DNA of 64,000 nt from Bordetella parapertussis. Its GTDB lineage: Bacteria; Pseudomonadota; Gammaproteobacteria; Burkholderiales; Casimicrobiaceae. Position 1 is the first letter of the stretch, and every line of letters starts with the position of its first letter. The notes under the pieces are model-generated. The model was not told where the DNA came from. It saw nothing but the letters and a program-made list of their open reading frames with translations, and did not search any database. The DNA is taken from positions 1-64,000 of the forward strand of contig CALQLA020000024.1 of the NCBI GenBank assembly GCA_943331295.2, given 5' to 3'. Below, in pieces: positions 62,353 through 64,000 of this stretch. The position numbers and the translations under genes were made by a program.

Positions 62353-63581
62353 CAGTACGCTCCGAAGCGCACGCGCGTGCCGGCCGGCGTGGTCGCGATG
62401 ATGGCCGGCGCGCCGGCGTTGCGCAGCCGCGTGTCGAGATTGCCGATCAGCGCCGGCTCCGCGCGCTGCAGGTCGAGCGTCCAATGCTCGTCGGTGAACG
62501 TCGCGCTCTTCAGCACGCCCGGGGGAAGGCCAGCGAGTGCCGGCGCCGCGCGCGCGAGGAGCGGGAGCGCGTCGTTCGGCGCGACGAGGCCCTGCGCGTG
62601 GCGCGCGTCGGCAAAGCGGCGGGCGATCGCCGCGCGCGCCGAGGCCGGCGTGGTCGCGTCGGCCGCCGGTACGCCGGCCGACGCGGCGAGCGACGTCCAC
62701 GCGCGCGCCGCGCGCCAGGCCTCGACCCGCCACCACGCCCATTCGCCGATCGTCGCCGTCACGTGCAGCAGCAGCGCCGCCACGACCAGCCAGAGCGCCG
62801 GCGCGAACCGGCGCATGCGGGCGCCGCGCGCCTGCGGCGGAATCGGCGCGAACTCTCCCTGCAGCAGGTTCGTGGCCCCCGCGATCGCGGTCGCGGGCAC
62901 GGCATCCCAGCGCCACGGCGTGCCCGCCGTGAACGGCACGCCGGTTTCCTCGCGCCAGCGCGCGAGCGTGGAGTCGGTCGCGGCACCGTCGACGCGGACG
63001 GCGGCCGGTGCCGTGCCGGCGCGCGTGGCGGCGGCGAGCGCCAGTGCCAGCGTCGGCGGGAGCGCGCCGTCGGCGCCGGCGGCATCGACCGCGAAAGCGC
63101 TGCCGTCGGCCAGGCGGACGAACCCGCCGCCAGGGGCGCCGCACCAGCACCAGCCGCTGCCGGCGTCGGCCAGCGCGGGTTCGGCCACGACGCGCTCGAG
63201 CCGGTCGAGGCGGCCGGCGCGCGCCAGTTCGCCGCGGAGACCGCTGACCAGCGTGCGCGCCATGATCACGACCACCACGCGGCCGTCGGGGCGCTGCGCG
63301 CCGCTGGCGAGCAGCAGGTCGGCAGCCGGCCCCGCGAGCTGGTCCTCGAGTGCATAGGCCGCGGCGGCGGCGACGCGCGCCGCAGGCACGGGCGGCAACG
63401 GCACCGATGCCAACCGAACCGCGGCGGCAGCGACGATCACCTCGATCGCGTCCGCCGCCGGCCAGTCCGCGGCCGGGCCGACGCCCGACTCGAGGCGGCT
63501 GCCGGTGTCGTCGTAGAGCGCCCAGGGGAGGGCGCGCTCGGGGCCGGCATCGGCGTGGTAGTGGAGGCGCAGCGTGGTCAT
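62352..63581 (-). CDS. gspL: Type II secretion system protein L
   Basis: Inner-membrane platform protein linking the GspE ATPase to the periplasmic parts, 409 residues. An actin-like cytoplasmic domain covers ~1-240 (LPPVPAARVAAAAAYALEDQ, and LLLASGAQRPDGRVVVVIMA). A single membrane helix (about 256-275, LWLVVAALLLHVTATIGEW) is followed by a periplasmic ferredoxin-like domain. ATG 63581 fits the family N-terminus. It is separated from gspK by 240 bases with repeat-like hairpins. Confidence 0.88.
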   Translation of the reverse strand: MTTLRLHYHADAGPERALPWALYDDTGSRLESGVGPAADWPAADAIEVIVAAAAVRLASVPLPPVPAARVAAAAAYALEDQLAGPAADLLLASGAQRPDGRVVVVIMARTLVSGLRGELARAGRLDRLERVVAEPALADAGSGWCWCGAPGGGFVRLADGSAFAVDAAGADGALPPTLALALAAATRAGTAPAAVRVDGAATDSTLARWREETGVPFTAGTPWRWDAVPATAIAGATNLLQGEFAPIPPQARGARMRRFAPALWLVVAALLLHVTATIGEWAWWRVEAWRAARAWTSLAASAGVPAADATTPASARAAIARRFADARHAQGLVAPNDALPLLARAAPALAGLPPGVLKSATFTDEHWTLDLQRAEPALIGNLDTRLRNAGAPAIIATTPAGTRVRFGAY

Positions 63582-63821
63582 GAGTTGGGTGGGCGAAGGC
63601 GGACGGGGAGCGGACTCTGGCGCGGCGCGGGCAGCGGGTAGTTTACTTGATGACGTCGTGGCGCCCCCGGGGTGGCTGCGTCGGCCGGGTCGAGCGTGCG
63701 CGAAAGCCGGGCGGACCGTGTCCTTATGCGCCTCCACCCGGGTTTCGCTGTCGCTCAATCCGGGCTACGGGATTTCCGCGGCACCCCGTCGCACCGGGTG
63801 GAATGCGTTCGCGCGTCGCGC
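63582..63821. repeat. REP-like hairpin elements in the gspK-gspL gap
   Basis: Two related GC-rich palindromic elements lie in opposite orientation: 63685-63711 (CCGGG...GCCGGG around CGAGCGTGCGCGAAA) and 63737-63764 (CCCGGGTT...AATCCGGG around TCGCTGTCGCTC, 8-bp stem). The second matches the common proteobacterial intergenic type GTAGCCCGGATTGAGCG... in reverse. No gene is visible in the gap. Confidence 0.6.
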
Positions 63822-64000
63822 TCACTCGACGACCTGCCAGACGATCTCGGGCCACGGTGCCTGGCTGCCCGAGCCGCTACCGCGCTGCAGCAGCGCCCGG
63901 GCGCGGGCGATCGTCGTCCCCTGTCGCGCCTCGACGCTGACGTAGAAGTAGTTGGTCGTGACCCCGAGCAGCGACTCGTTGGCGATCTTCGCGCCGGGCG
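63822..64000 (-). CDS. gspK: Type II secretion system minor pseudopilin K, C-terminal part
   Basis: The frame enters from the window edge and ends at 63822. The last ~59 residues contain SLLGVTTNYFYVSVEARQGT and end WPEIVWQVVE. The TSNYF-like strand pattern and the Trp-x-x-x-x-Trp tail are characteristic of the GspK C-terminus. Position directly upstream of gspL agrees. The N-terminus is outside the window. Confidence 0.8.
   Translation of the reverse strand, partial: PGAKIANESLLGVTTNYFYVSVEARQGTTIARARALLQRGSGSGSQAPWPEIVWQVVE

Overview
The window is very GC-rich and its content points to a betaproteobacterium, probably Burkholderiales-like. The evidence is a Bug-type tripartite tricarboxylate receptor, a TRAP receptor, several FCD-type GntR regulators, a GspKLMN cluster, and the conserved order thrS-infC-rpmI-rplT-pheS-pheT-ihfA-merR-tRNA-Pro. 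I saw no phage, insertion sequence, CRISPR array or origin.

Layout. 55-4325: small catabolic cluster (TRAP receptor, acyl-CoA dehydrogenase, MmgE/PrpD protein, methyltransferase). 4752-7114: MscS-type channel with a large N-terminal extension. 7275-15598: signalling region with a decayed patch. It holds a 404-bp duplication of the 5' end of a large hybrid histidine kinase, remnants of two other genes, a lipoprotein hydrolase, a GGDEF-hemerythrin protein, and the kinase itself, which has an in-frame stop at codon 46. 15684-17805: esterase, small membrane protein, lipocalin and a Trp-rich protein. 17879-21531: a regulated catabolic unit (HpaI-type aldolase, Bug receptor, 2-hydroxyacid dehydrogenase, GntR). 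21880-31197 (minus strand): the translation and tRNA-synthetase cluster, with a GT90-type gene inserted between rplT and pheS. 31557-35021: sulfatase with a dockerin-like tail, and RNase D.

35115-46900 is the most unusual part. It holds two PanB-like enzymes, two GntR regulators, three phytanoyl-CoA-dioxygenase-like (PhyH) enzymes, a fatty-acid-hydroxylase-like membrane protein and a complete branched-chain-type ABC transporter. Its transcription units carry AT-rich ATATCA elements at their upstream ends. Both PanB-like proteins have lost the same two metal-ligand positions expected in true PanB. I read this as a dedicated uptake and oxidative degradation system for an unknown substrate, assembled partly by duplication.

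47203-50955: tRNA-Val, a LysR regulator and a divergent operon (TIM-barrel isomerase/dehydratase-like protein and two type I dehydroquinate dehydratases, the first lacking its Schiff-base lysine). 51017-55073: four signalling genes (receiver, two kinases, an HTH-receiver protein). 55403-58890: guaC, rbsK-like, eda, gpmA. 58903-64000 (minus strand): a type II secretion operon (gspK partial, L, M, N) running with 4-base overlaps into a DUF1624 acyltransferase and a CPA2-type antiporter.

All identifications come from reading the translations; no database search was run.
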